Below are positions 1 through 8,151 of a stretch of DNA of 64,000 nucleotides, piece after piece (positions within the stretch are counted from its first letter, which is position 1; each line of letters begins with the position of its first letter). The notes beneath the pieces are model-generated. The model did no database searches and was not told the origin of the DNA. It saw nothing but the letters and a program-made list of their open reading frames with translations. The stretch is from positions 124,001 to 188,000 of the forward strand of contig JAFDWX010000006.1 in NCBI GenBank assembly GCA_018268255.1. Reading direction: 5' to 3'. The position numbers were made by a program, and so were the translations under genes. This stretch comes from Armatimonadota bacterium. Its GTDB lineage: Bacteria > Armatimonadota > Fimbriimonadia > Fimbriimonadales > Fimbriimonadaceae.

Positions 1-2
1 GA

Positions 3-494
3 TTACTTGAGGAGTGTATCGATCGTCGCGCTAAATGGATCGTCGCCGCCGAACCCGGTCTGGATTTTGCGGACCACGCCTTTCTTATCGATCAGGACGA
101 AGTAAGGAATTCCAGTTACACCCCAACTTTTTGCCAAGGCGTCGTTTTCAAACGTGAAGTTGTACGTGTACTTGTGCTCCTTGGCATAGGATGCTGCAGT
201 CGCCTTGCTCTTGCCGGGTTCCTCGCTCGTGTTGACACCGATCACAACAAGACCTTTCTTGGCGTACTTGTCGTGGAGTTTCTGCATGAGTGGGGAAGCC
301 TTTTTGCAGGGGCCGCACCACGATGCCCAGAAGTCCAAGAGCACGACCTTGCCCGCGAGAGACTTGTTCGTATGGACTTTGCCCTTCAAATCAGTCATCT
401 TGAATGCTGGCACTGCTTTGTTCAATTCGGGCGCAGCCGCGAGCGACATTCCAGCAATGGAAGTAGCCAGAAGCGCGAGAGCAATTTTCTTCAT
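3..494 (-). CDS. Secreted TlpA/ResA-like thioredoxin-fold protein
   Basis: This is a thiol-disulfide oxidoreductase of the TlpA/AhpC-TSA type, expected to act outside the cytoplasmic membrane. From the chosen ATG at 494 the protein has about 163 residues: a signal peptide (MKKIALALL..., roughly residues 1-20), then a thioredoxin fold with the redox motif WCGPC at about residues 59-63 and a Gly-Ile-Pro cis-proline loop near residue 129. The open frame extends to 557, but the extra residues precede an obvious signal peptide; an alternative in-frame ATG lies at 500. The TAA stop is at 3-5, so the gene is complete. Family members usually reduce disulfides in cytochrome c maturation or serve as general periplasmic reductants; which applies here cannot be told. 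It diverges from the membrane protein at 661. Confidence 0.85.
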   Translation of the reverse strand: MKKIALALLATSIAGMSLAAAPELNKAVPAFKMTDLKGKVHTNKSLAGKVVLLDFWASWCGPCKKASPLMQKLHDKYAKKGLVVIGVNTSEEPGKSKATAASYAKEHKYTYNFTFENDALAKSWGVTGIPYFVLIDKKGVVRKIQTGFGGDDPFSATIDTLLK

Positions 495-660
495 CACCAT
501 GGTTTTACCTACGTTTGAGACGTTGCGTACGCTTCGTGATATCACTTTGGGAACCACCCATTGCTAAAATGGACCTTACACGGCGCATTTGGTGCACCGA
601 ATACGTTCCGAGCAAAGCCGACGTGGTTGTGGCTTGTGGGCGGCTTTGGCGAAAAGTTGA

Positions 661-1911
661 ATGAACTCCGATCAGCCCAAGAGGCAGTCGACCAGGCTCG
701 AAACAATTGCCTCTTTGGCGCTTGCACTCTTGTCGCTGCTCTGGTGGATTCGGTACGTACTTGTGGTCCAACCTTCCGGTGCGTGGCTCAGAGATACGGA
801 TACGGCTACCGCATTGCGAGCCATCATTCAGCGCAACGATCCTCTGAGTTGGTTTTGGACCGACTGGCCGTTACAGAATCACTTTTACAGACCCATTTCC
901 ACCCTGACGTTCGAATATGACCTTCGCGTCTACGGCGGACATCCGATTGGGTTCGCCATCACGAATGCGCTCTTGGTTGCTGCCTGTTTTGTCCTGGTCG
1001 TGGCGATCGCACTGCGTATGGGATCACGCCCATGGAGTGCCGTACTTGCTGGGCTGTTTCTGCTGTACAAACTCGACCCATTCGGTGGCCCATGGCTCGG
1101 GTGGTTGGCTCTGGTGGTTATTCCGGTGGCTGTAGGCATCCGTGTGCGAAAGGCTCCTGTGACTCTCCTGGCTATTCTCGGTGCCTTGTTTATCCACTTT
1201 GACATGAGCCAGACCCCATCGCTCGCATCGAGAATGCTGATGTGGGTTCCCGGCAGAACAGCTTCAACCATGGCCGTCTTCGCGCTGCTTTCGGTTTGGT
1301 TCGGTCTTGATTGGGTCCGACGAAACACACGGTGGGCACCAATTGGAACGGTTCTGGCGGCAGCCTTCGCCATGGGCAGTTACGAGCAGGCAGTCATGCT
1401 GCCGGCGATACTCTCCGGAACGGCGATCCTCGGCTGGCTTTGGGGAGCTCGACCGCGGTTGAGCCTCGTCCTTGGCCCCTGGTTATTGCTGGCCGCATAT
1501 TTCGGGCTGAAGCACCAAGTCATTCCGCCCGAAAGCTCGACCTACATTGGACAACAAATGCGCTCCCACGGTGCTTCGTGGACCGAAATCCTGGCCTACT
1601 TGTTTCCGGGACTACTCTCGATGCAGTCCGCTTGGATTATGGTTTCCACGGGTCCGCTGCTGCTCTTAACCACCGGCCCCTGGTCCCATTTGGCCTCGTT
1701 CGCTGCCAACGTGTCCACCATGGGGCTCGCCGGGCGAACCCGCCTTTGGCGACCCATTGTGTTTTCTTTTGCCGCATCGGTCCTCGCCTATCTCCCCATG
1801 GCCTGGGTCAAGATGTTCGAGCACTATCACTTTTGGCCCATCTGTTTCCGATCAATTTTCTGGGCATTGCTGGTGGAAGCGCTTCTGACTCTGGGTAAAG
1901 AGCGAGCCTAG
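661..1911 (+). CDS. Polytopic membrane protein, GT-C-like, function unknown
   Basis: The 416-residue product has about ten hydrophobic segments spread along its length and a short charged N-terminus, so it is an integral membrane protein. Between the first two segments is a loop containing an Asp-Thr-Asp motif (LRDTDTA, about residues 43-49) and an NHFYRPIS stretch, a layout reminiscent of GT-C glycosyltransferases, which carry an acidic motif in the first external loop. I cannot assign a substrate or a named family. The ATG at 661 has no evident Shine-Dalgarno sequence. Its end overlaps the convergent pheT end by 4 nt. Confidence 0.6.
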   Translation: MNSDQPKRQSTRLETIASLALALLSLLWWIRYVLVVQPSGAWLRDTDTATALRAIIQRNDPLSWFWTDWPLQNHFYRPISTLTFEYDLRVYGGHPIGFAITNALLVAACFVLVVAIALRMGSRPWSAVLAGLFLLYKLDPFGGPWLGWLALVVIPVAVGIRVRKAPVTLLAILGALFIHFDMSQTPSLASRMLMWVPGRTASTMAVFALLSVWFGLDWVRRNTRWAPIGTVLAAAFAMGSYEQAVMLPAILSGTAILGWLWGARPRLSLVLGPWLLLAAYFGLKHQVIPPESSTYIGQQMRSHGASWTEILAYLFPGLLSMQSAWIMVSTGPLLLLTTGPWSHLASFAANVSTMGLAGRTRLWRPIVFSFAASVLAYLPMAWVKMFEHYHFWPICFRSIFWALLVEALLTLGKERA

Positions 1912-3950
1912 CGGAGTTTTCCGCCGAGTCCTGCGACCGATGCGACAACGCGATCTCGGATTGTGTTTGCGTCTTCGTCGGTAAGGTTCGCCCCCATTCG
2001 CCGCAGTTGCAACGCGACAGCCAGCGAGTGGTGATCGTCTTCAATCCCTTTGCCTTCGTAACGGTCGAAGAGCCACATCTTTTCTAACTCCGAGCCGCCG
2101 GCTTCAACCATGACCGCCTCGATCTGGCTCCAAGCCACCGATTTGGGAATTACAAACGCGATATCTCGGCGAACTGCCGGATTTTTCGAAATCTGGCGCA
2201 AGGGCAACTCCGCATCATCGTGGATGGCGAATACAAAGAGATCGAGCTCTGCCAGGAATGTCTCTCGCGGAAGTCCTATCGAGTCCGCGATATCCGGGTG
2301 AATCTGGCCAACTGTTCCAGCCCAACTCCGTCCATGGTCGAGAAGCACCCCAGCTTGACGCGTCGGATGGAACCGCCGATCTGGATCCCAAGGGCGATCA
2401 AAGACGATGCTGTCCTTGAGTGCTCCCGCAAGTTCCTCGACCGCGCCCTTGAGCGAGAAAAAGTCAGCATCGTTCGCTTTGTTGCCCGACCAATGGACGG
2501 TTGAGAGAGCACCGGTGCTCAGCAAACCGATTTCGATGCTTTCATCTACTTGGTGATCGCCTTTGACGAATACCCGGCCAATTTCAAACAGATGCAGGTT
2601 CCGAGCGCCATTTCGAAGCGCGGTTTCGGCAAGCCCGGGGAGAAGTGAATCCCGCATTAGAGCGGTCTCAGGCGAGTGAGGATTGCGGGGCCCTATTCGC
2701 CAGTTCTCGGTGAAATCCAGTGGGTGTCTGTCTCTCAGCGTGTGATTCATCACCTGAGTGAACCCAGACCTTAGGAGACTGCACCTTGCTTGGTCGGCCA
2801 GCTCTGGAAGGCCCGAAACTCTGCCTCGGACGTTTTCGCCACGGAGAGGAAGTTCTGGAATTCGGTCGTATCCGTGAACCCGGGCAATCTCCTCAATCAA
2901 GTCATCTTCACGAATCAAGTCGAAACGCCAACTGGGAACCTCGACCGTGAAGGGCTCTCCAGAACCTGAAACTCCCATGCCGAGCGATTCCAGATACCGT
3001 TTTGCGTCCGTTGCTTGGACCTCGATCCCCAGAAGCTTGTGGGTGCGCGACATCCGAATTTGTACCGACGTTGACTCCCGCTTTCCTGGATAGGCATCGA
3101 TAACTCCGGGAATAGCCGACGCACCGGTCGCCTCTTGATAAAGTTCCTCAAACCGTCGCAGAGCAGCGACCACGCCATCTGGATCGACACTTCGTTCAAA
3201 GCGGTAACTGCTTTCCGTCGCAAAATTGAGATCCTTTCGGGTTCTTCTCACGCTGGTGTTGCTGAAATGTGCTGATTCGAGAAGCACGTTTCGAGTGGTG
3301 GAACTAACCTCTGTTTCTTCGCCGCCCATAACACCTGCGACTGCGACCGGCCGTGAAGCATCGCAAATGCACAGATGATGAGTTTGGAGCTTGTGCGTGA
3401 CTCCATCCAGAGTCGTGATGGTCTCACCTTCGTGGGCTTCTCGGACAACAATCTGGTGGCCCTCAAGTTTGTCCAGATCGAACGCATGGAGTGGCTGACC
3501 AAGCTCCAGCATAATATAGTTAGTGAGGTCTACCAGCAAACTGATGGACCTCATTCCCGCAGCTGCTAGCCGCTCAGCGATCCATGCTGGGGCATTTCCG
3601 TTCTGAACATCCAGAAATATCTTCGCCGCGTATCGACTGCATTTGTCGCTTTGGATCACCACGCGAGCGTGGTTCGAAGCTTCTGCAGAGTCGGTCGCGG
3701 TCGCCGAGAATCTACTAGAAGCGCTGGCGTAAAGCTCGGTCGGTCGAGAAGCCGAATCTTTGGCCAGGATCTCTCGCGCGAGTCCGAGAGCCGAAAGTCC
3801 GTCTCCTCGGTTGGCCATCACCTTGAGGTCAAGAACTTCGCCTTGCAAGCCTTCGAGTTCGAAGCCCGCCATGGTGAGCAGGTCTCCGATCTGTTCTGTC
3901 GACAAATCGGTTTGGACAAAATCACGCAACATCGAGACCGGAAGCTTCAT
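1908..3950 (-). CDS. pheT: Phenylalanyl-tRNA synthetase beta subunit, short form
   Basis: PheT pairs with PheS to charge tRNA-Phe. The 680-residue protein has the N-terminal B1 start (MKLPVSMLRDFV), the B3/B4 editing region, B5 (EIARVHGYDRIP at about 350) and a C-terminal FDX-ACB anticodon-binding domain (RRDIAFVIP near 600 to the end). Bacterial PheT usually has about 790-800 residues. Here the sequence goes from MAGFELEG (about residue 34) almost directly to the ANRGDGLSALGLAREI segment, so the OB-fold tRNA-binding domain normally inserted there, about 110-120 residues, is missing. No pheS lies next to it; the upstream neighbour is a YeeE/rhodanese gene. The frame is intact, so this is a shortened gene rather than a broken one. 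Confidence 0.93.
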   Translation of the reverse strand: MKLPVSMLRDFVQTDLSTEQIGDLLTMAGFELEGLQGEVLDLKVMANRGDGLSALGLAREILAKDSASRPTELYASASSRFSATATDSAEASNHARVVIQSDKCSRYAAKIFLDVQNGNAPAWIAERLAAAGMRSISLLVDLTNYIMLELGQPLHAFDLDKLEGHQIVVREAHEGETITTLDGVTHKLQTHHLCICDASRPVAVAGVMGGEETEVSSTTRNVLLESAHFSNTSVRRTRKDLNFATESSYRFERSVDPDGVVAALRRFEELYQEATGASAIPGVIDAYPGKRESTSVQIRMSRTHKLLGIEVQATDAKRYLESLGMGVSGSGEPFTVEVPSWRFDLIREDDLIEEIARVHGYDRIPELPLRGENVRGRVSGLPELADQARCSLLRSGFTQVMNHTLRDRHPLDFTENWRIGPRNPHSPETALMRDSLLPGLAETALRNGARNLHLFEIGRVFVKGDHQVDESIEIGLLSTGALSTVHWSGNKANDADFFSLKGAVEELAGALKDSIVFDRPWDPDRRFHPTRQAGVLLDHGRSWAGTVGQIHPDIADSIGLPRETFLAELDLFVFAIHDDAELPLRQISKNPAVRRDIAFVIPKSVAWSQIEAVMVEAGGSELEKMWLFDRYEGKGIEDDHHSLAVALQLRRMGANLTDEDANTIRDRVVASVAGLGGKLR

Positions 3951-4001
3951 GCTTCGAGTATCTTACACCCGCTCTGGTATTGCTCGCACTATGGAAACCC
4001 G

Positions 4002-5195
4002 CTAACAGCCACCAGCAACGCGCTTTTGGGCCTTCTTCGATCCGGATCCTCGCGACTTTTCCTGTTTAATAAGGTCTCTGAGTTTCTGACTCGCCCTATA
4101 CCGATACTCTGTAACAGCCTGTTGCTCACTAGATGCCAAAACCACTGGAGAAGTTCCTAGATACTGCTGTTGCACTGCACTTACTCCGCCCTTGGAATAT
4201 TCGACATTCTGAAACCCCAGTTCCTGCATAGCAAGCACGGCAATCCGAGCTTCCTCATCAGATTGGGCTACAAGGACCTTTTTAACATGCACTTTGGAAA
4301 ACTCTGCGGCAGCTGTCCTCCCGAACAAATCCTTTATCGTCATGTTTTCTGACCTTGGCAGCGCAAAATCCGAAAACTCTTTTGGCGTACGAAGATCGTA
4401 AATCTTCAAGTTCGCGTTGCCGGTGACAAGCCGAAATACTAGTTCGTCTGTGGTGATTGCTCTTGCTGCATGCGTGGCCTGGTACCCTGAGTCACTTACT
4501 CGCTTGAGGACTTTATCTGTTCGATTAGGCAACTGCGAGACAAAGAAACCAAGAATCAGTAACGCTGCTCCGGCAAGTACGTGGAACTTGATTGGGAACG
4601 AATTGACTGGCGCTGAATCCCCTCCCACTTTGCTCTCGATTTTGCCCGTCACCACAAAAGCGACAATTGCGATCGCAATCAGGCCCATCACGAAGATGCC
4701 CTGGTCCAGGTGCAGGGAATCAAAGACCTCAAGTGGTCCCAATGCACTCGACTCATAAAAGGTGTGGATAGCTGGATACATGGCACCAAATATCAGCACG
4801 CCAATGAACCCACCAAGAACAAACAGCATGGCATCAATCTTTCCAATTGCTGCGCCAACAATACTTGTGCCGGGACAATATCCACCCAAGATAAAGCCCG
4901 CTCCCATGATCACACCACCCACAACTGCTGGCCAGAGAAATGTGGGATTGATGTAGATGGAATCTCTGTCTAGGAGCCCAACGTAGCCAAGGAAGATCAC
5001 TCCCAGCGCGGCAGTGATGGCAGCTGTAAAAAAAACGCGGAGAACTGTAAAGTCGTAGCCATAAAATAGTCCAGCAAGACGCCTTGAAGATGAAAAGCCA
5101 GCCTGCTCTAAAACATAGCCGAATGCGATGCCGATGATAAGTGCTATCACCAAACTGAGCTCGTCCGAAATGAAAGTTGGTACAAACGGTCCCAT
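4002..5195 (-). CDS. YeeE/YedE membrane protein fused to degenerate rhodanese domain
   Basis: The first about 240 residues form a sulfur-transport type (YeeE/YedE, Sulf_transp) membrane domain with the hallmark GGYCPGTS-VG-A-GK-DA motif. The C-terminal part (about 265-370) has a rhodanese fold with IYDLRTPKEF. The usual rhodanese catalytic loop (Cys followed by a small loop) reads VLVAQSDEEA, with Gln311 and Ser312 where Cys is expected, so sulfurtransferase activity is doubtful. The start is placed at ATG 5195, preceded by AAGGA about 9 nt upstream, inside the end of the preceding gene; an open frame continues to 5234. It is the last gene of the octaheme cytochrome operon, 11 nt after its neighbour. 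The likely role is moving or binding a sulfur species for the operon's redox enzyme; this is inference. Confidence 0.85.
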   Translation of the reverse strand: MGPFVPTFISDELSLVIALIIGIAFGYVLEQAGFSSSRRLAGLFYGYDFTVLRVFFTAAITAALGVIFLGYVGLLDRDSIYINPTFLWPAVVGGVIMGAGFILGGYCPGTSIVGAAIGKIDAMLFVLGGFIGVLIFGAMYPAIHTFYESSALGPLEVFDSLHLDQGIFVMGLIAIAIVAFVVTGKIESKVGGDSAPVNSFPIKFHVLAGAALLILGFFVSQLPNRTDKVLKRVSDSGYQATHAARAITTDELVFRLVTGNANLKIYDLRTPKEFSDFALPRSENMTIKDLFGRTAAAEFSKVHVKKVLVAQSDEEARIAVLAMQELGFQNVEYSKGGVSAVQQQYLGTSPVVLASSEQQAVTEYRYRASQKLRDLIKQEKSRGSGSKKAQKRVAGGC

Positions 5196-5206
5196 AGCAA
5201 ATGTCC

Positions 5207-5722
5207 TTAAATCCAGAGCCTTCTTGCAAACCAAGCGAACGCATACCCAGATCCGAAGATCGCAAGCATCGTCACGAATCCAGCAGTTGACAAGACTGCC
5301 ATACCACTCAGCGCCGCGCCACTCGTACAGCCACGGGCAAACTGCGCTCCAATTCCGAATAGAATTCCTCCCAGTACTGCAAAGGTCCAGCGCACCTTTG
5401 GCCCGACCCTAGGTCCAGATTCCGTCATTGCTTTAAGTCGATTGGAAAGCAGACCTGAAATAAATCCTCCGATCAGGACGCCAAGTACTTCGAATACAAG
5501 CCAGGACTTAAGTGGTGGCTCCTTACCCGGGCCGAGGTAGTTTTGATAGAAGGGTTGGTGAGAAGCATATTGGTGAGCGACGACGTCCGTTGTCGCGACT
5601 GCAACGCTCTTGACAGCTCCACTTGCACCAAGACCTCTGCCGGTAATAAAGATGGTAACCAATAGCACGATTCCGAGCCAGAATCCTGCGAGATAGGGAT
5701 TCATATATTGAGTTTGCTTCAC
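5207..5722 (-). CDS. YeeE/YedE family membrane protein
   Basis: A 171-residue membrane protein with about four helices. The C-terminal half carries the family signature GAQFARGCTSGAALSG followed by an F-T-ML-IFGSGYAFAW stretch. YeeE/YedE proteins occur as two half-domains; this gene and the following one (4002-5195) look like the two halves encoded separately, with a rhodanese-like tail on the second. It overlaps the upstream cytochrome b gene by 4 nt (start/stop overlap), which supports one transcript. Known relatives take up thiosulfate or related sulfur compounds. Confidence 0.85.
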   Translation of the reverse strand: MKQTQYMNPYLAGFWLGIVLLVTIFITGRGLGASGAVKSVAVATTDVVAHQYASHQPFYQNYLGPGKEPPLKSWLVFEVLGVLIGGFISGLLSNRLKAMTESGPRVGPKVRWTFAVLGGILFGIGAQFARGCTSGAALSGMAVLSTAGFVTMLAIFGSGYAFAWFARRLWI

Positions 5723-6390
5723 GAGAGTTCTCCTCCAGGTGCTCCAACAAGTTCCGCTGCAGTGAATGTTTTCTCCCCTCTATCCTCTGGCACCTCTTCA
5801 TAACCCGTGATCATGGCCTTCAGGTTGGAGGTAACGGTGTGACCGGTGGTCATCAGATAGAGATGAGCCATCAGGAATGCCACTAGCGCAAAAGCACCAA
5901 CCGTGTGAACCACGGCGATATTCTCGAGTCCCTTAATGTTGAGTTGCGCAACAGAGTATCTCTGGGGATATCGGAAAAACATATAAAGGAGACCGGAGGT
6001 GACCATCGTAGGAATGACGACGACTTTCAATCCAGCGTAAACGATTCGCTGGAGCGGATTGAGCTTGCTCAGTGCTGTCTTTTCAGTTGGATGGGGCTCA
6101 TTCTTAAAAATACCGAGTGCATAGTATTGAGCCTGTTCACGAATATTTTCGAGCGTTGGCACATATTGCTTCCATTCGCCGGTTGCAAAGTGCCAGAAGA
6201 TTGCAAAGGCGATGAGCACAAGAAATGCAATTGCTGCCGAATTGTGGTAGTGGACGGCATTCTCAAATCCAAAGAACCTTATTTCGCTATGAATCTCGAA
6301 ACCTGTCAACCCGAGAAAAATGATGAGGAGAGCCTGTGTCCAATGCCAGAACCGCTCAAAAAGTCGATAGACATAAATTCTCTTCATCAA
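5719..6390 (-). CDS. Cytochrome b (b561/formate dehydrogenase gamma type) membrane subunit
   Basis: The 223-residue protein has four membrane helices with histidines suited to binding two hemes: FERFWHW (about residue 11), AVHYHNS (about 46), IFWHF (about 64), VVHTVGAF and AHLYLMTTGHT near the C-terminus. This is the pattern of di-heme cytochrome b subunits that link the quinone pool to periplasmic oxidoreductases (PhsC/FdnI/HydC-like). It overlaps the octaheme cytochrome gene by 4 nt, so the two products are probably partners: quinol to cytochrome b to octaheme cytochrome, or the reverse. The electron acceptor cannot be read from the sequence. Confidence 0.85.
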   Translation of the reverse strand: MMKRIYVYRLFERFWHWTQALLIIFLGLTGFEIHSEIRFFGFENAVHYHNSAAIAFLVLIAFAIFWHFATGEWKQYVPTLENIREQAQYYALGIFKNEPHPTEKTALSKLNPLQRIVYAGLKVVVIPTMVTSGLLYMFFRYPQRYSVAQLNIKGLENIAVVHTVGAFALVAFLMAHLYLMTTGHTVTSNLKAMITGYEEVPEDRGEKTFTAAELVGAPGGELS

Positions 6391-8012
6391 AAGCCTCCCT
6401 TTTTGTGGGCAATCATGCGAGTCAGGCCGTGCGTTAGGACTCCGATGAGTGTTAGAAGAATGAGTGATTTGCCCGCCAGATCCGCGAAGTCATTCTGATC
6501 TCTACCGGGCATGTAAAAGCCCTTAAGATTCTTCAATCGACCGCCATTGCGCGTATGGCACTCGGAACACGCTACGGCTTTATCACCCTTTGAGACCATG
6601 TGATTGATGGGCCAATACATTTCAGTCTTGACAAATCCCATTTTCCCACTGTAATTCAGTCCAACCGACTTCATCCCTTCCGCGGAAGCAGTTTGCCAGT
6701 TGAAATCTTTCCAAAAGCCACCATCCCCAGGATGGGCCGAGAAGGTCTTTGGCTGAATCAGATATTTGTTGACTTCGTCAAACATCTGATTGGACCTCAT
6801 GACCTTAACTGGAATGATCTTAGAATCAGGTTCGTCGTAAGAGCCGAGGAGCGTATTGATTTGAATCGGTTTCGAAGGATCAGAAACCTTGTCTCCGAGG
6901 AGATAGTGGGTTGCGGTTCCGTTAAACCAGGTGTACTCCGGCTGAAGGTTCTTGCCCCACTGGAACGAGCCCTTAATAGAGAGATAGGAGTCCGTGCCGT
7001 CAGGATTCTTAACCTCATAGGGTTTACCATCTTTCAGCTTTCCGGCAGTTGACCAATCCCAATATGTCTTGGTGGGGTTCTCTTTAGCATATACTGGTAT
7101 ATGGCATGTTTGACAAGCTACCTTGAGCGTATGGTTGTTGAGAATGGAATCATTATGGGGAAGTTCGGTATGACAAGATTCACATTGGACACGATCTCGA
7201 TTTGCTGAACTCAGGCTATAAACCTTGCCCAGCATCTGATGGTTAGTCGCACTATGGCAATCAACGCAGGACATGTCAGATCCTGCTGAAGTCATATGGA
7301 TATCTACATCAGGCGACGGATCATACAGTGCTTGCTCCATATCCCCATGCTTTACATTGTTTCCGCCGCCGCCATTAAAGTGGCATGTGCCGCAGTTAGC
7401 TCTTTCAGGACGACCGACATGGGTTGCCACGAGCTTGAGGTTTACGATCTTGTCCGGTAGACCTGCTTGTCCGCTACCTTTGACATAGGTGTTGCTGTTA
7501 TCGTGGCATGCAAGGCAATCAACATTGCGTGGGTCTTTGAAGTTAAAGTTCTTGTCCTTGTATCCATAGCCGATGTGGCACTTGGTACAGCTTTGTTCGT
7601 TGGAAGAAACCCCCACGCAAAAGTTGTTAAGAATATTGCTCTTTCCAAGGGAAAGGAGGCCCTTGTCAGGAACGTATTCGACATTGGACCAGTTCCAGTG
7701 GGAAGTGGCCATAACCTCGGTATGTCGCTTGTTGTGACAGGAAATGCAAGCTTGAGTGACATCCTGCGGAGTTTTGAAGTCTTGATTCAGCACCGCAAAT
7801 TGGGTGTGATCTACTGAAGAAGTATGTTTGCTGGAGAACTTTGTCTTCAGCTTTGCTAAGGGAGTAGCACTGGTATCGGTGCTGGGCCACAACGCCACCA
7901 CCGACAGCGCCACCGCCATCATGATGAGTACCCCTATTTTTTCTTTCACAGGTCGGTTCCGGAAACAGATTCGCCGGACTTCTCCGTAATCAAGGGAGTC
8001 CTTCCGGGGCAC
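6387..8012 (-). CDS. Octaheme c-type cytochrome, tetrathionate-reductase (OTR) family type
   Basis: The 541-residue protein contains exactly eight CXXCH heme motifs (CISCH at 89-93, then CTKCH, CLACH, CGTCH, CVDCH, CESCH, CQTCH and CSECH near 495). An N-terminal hydrophobic segment (about 26-42) and a C-terminal membrane helix (SLILLTLIGVLTHG) suggest a membrane-anchored periplasmic enzyme. Heme number, spacing and the cytochrome b partner fit the octaheme tetrathionate reductase (OTR) group, whose members reduce tetrathionate, nitrite or hydroxylamine in vitro; the physiological substrate is uncertain, but the YeeE genes downstream favour a sulfur compound. The frame opens at GTG 8012; an in-frame GTG at 7949 just before the hydrophobic segment is a second candidate. 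Neither has a clear ribosome-binding site. First gene of a four-gene operon. Confidence 0.88.
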   Translation of the reverse strand: MPRKDSLDYGEVRRICFRNRPVKEKIGVLIMMAVALSVVALWPSTDTSATPLAKLKTKFSSKHTSSVDHTQFAVLNQDFKTPQDVTQACISCHNKRHTEVMATSHWNWSNVEYVPDKGLLSLGKSNILNNFCVGVSSNEQSCTKCHIGYGYKDKNFNFKDPRNVDCLACHDNSNTYVKGSGQAGLPDKIVNLKLVATHVGRPERANCGTCHFNGGGGNNVKHGDMEQALYDPSPDVDIHMTSAGSDMSCVDCHSATNHQMLGKVYSLSSANRDRVQCESCHTELPHNDSILNNHTLKVACQTCHIPVYAKENPTKTYWDWSTAGKLKDGKPYEVKNPDGTDSYLSIKGSFQWGKNLQPEYTWFNGTATHYLLGDKVSDPSKPIQINTLLGSYDEPDSKIIPVKVMRSNQMFDEVNKYLIQPKTFSAHPGDGGFWKDFNWQTASAEGMKSVGLNYSGKMGFVKTEMYWPINHMVSKGDKAVACSECHTRNGGRLKNLKGFYMPGRDQNDFADLAGKSLILLTLIGVLTHGLTRMIAHKKGGF

Positions 8013-8151
8013 GATGGATTCAGCGAAATTTCCCTATTGGTCCCAATCACTCAAACCTAGTAAAAATACGGAAAGTGGCCGAGTGGGGTTGGCATAAGGG
8101 GAGTGTGATGGAGTAGACTATCAGTTTGCTCAAATTCCCCCGGAGGCATGA

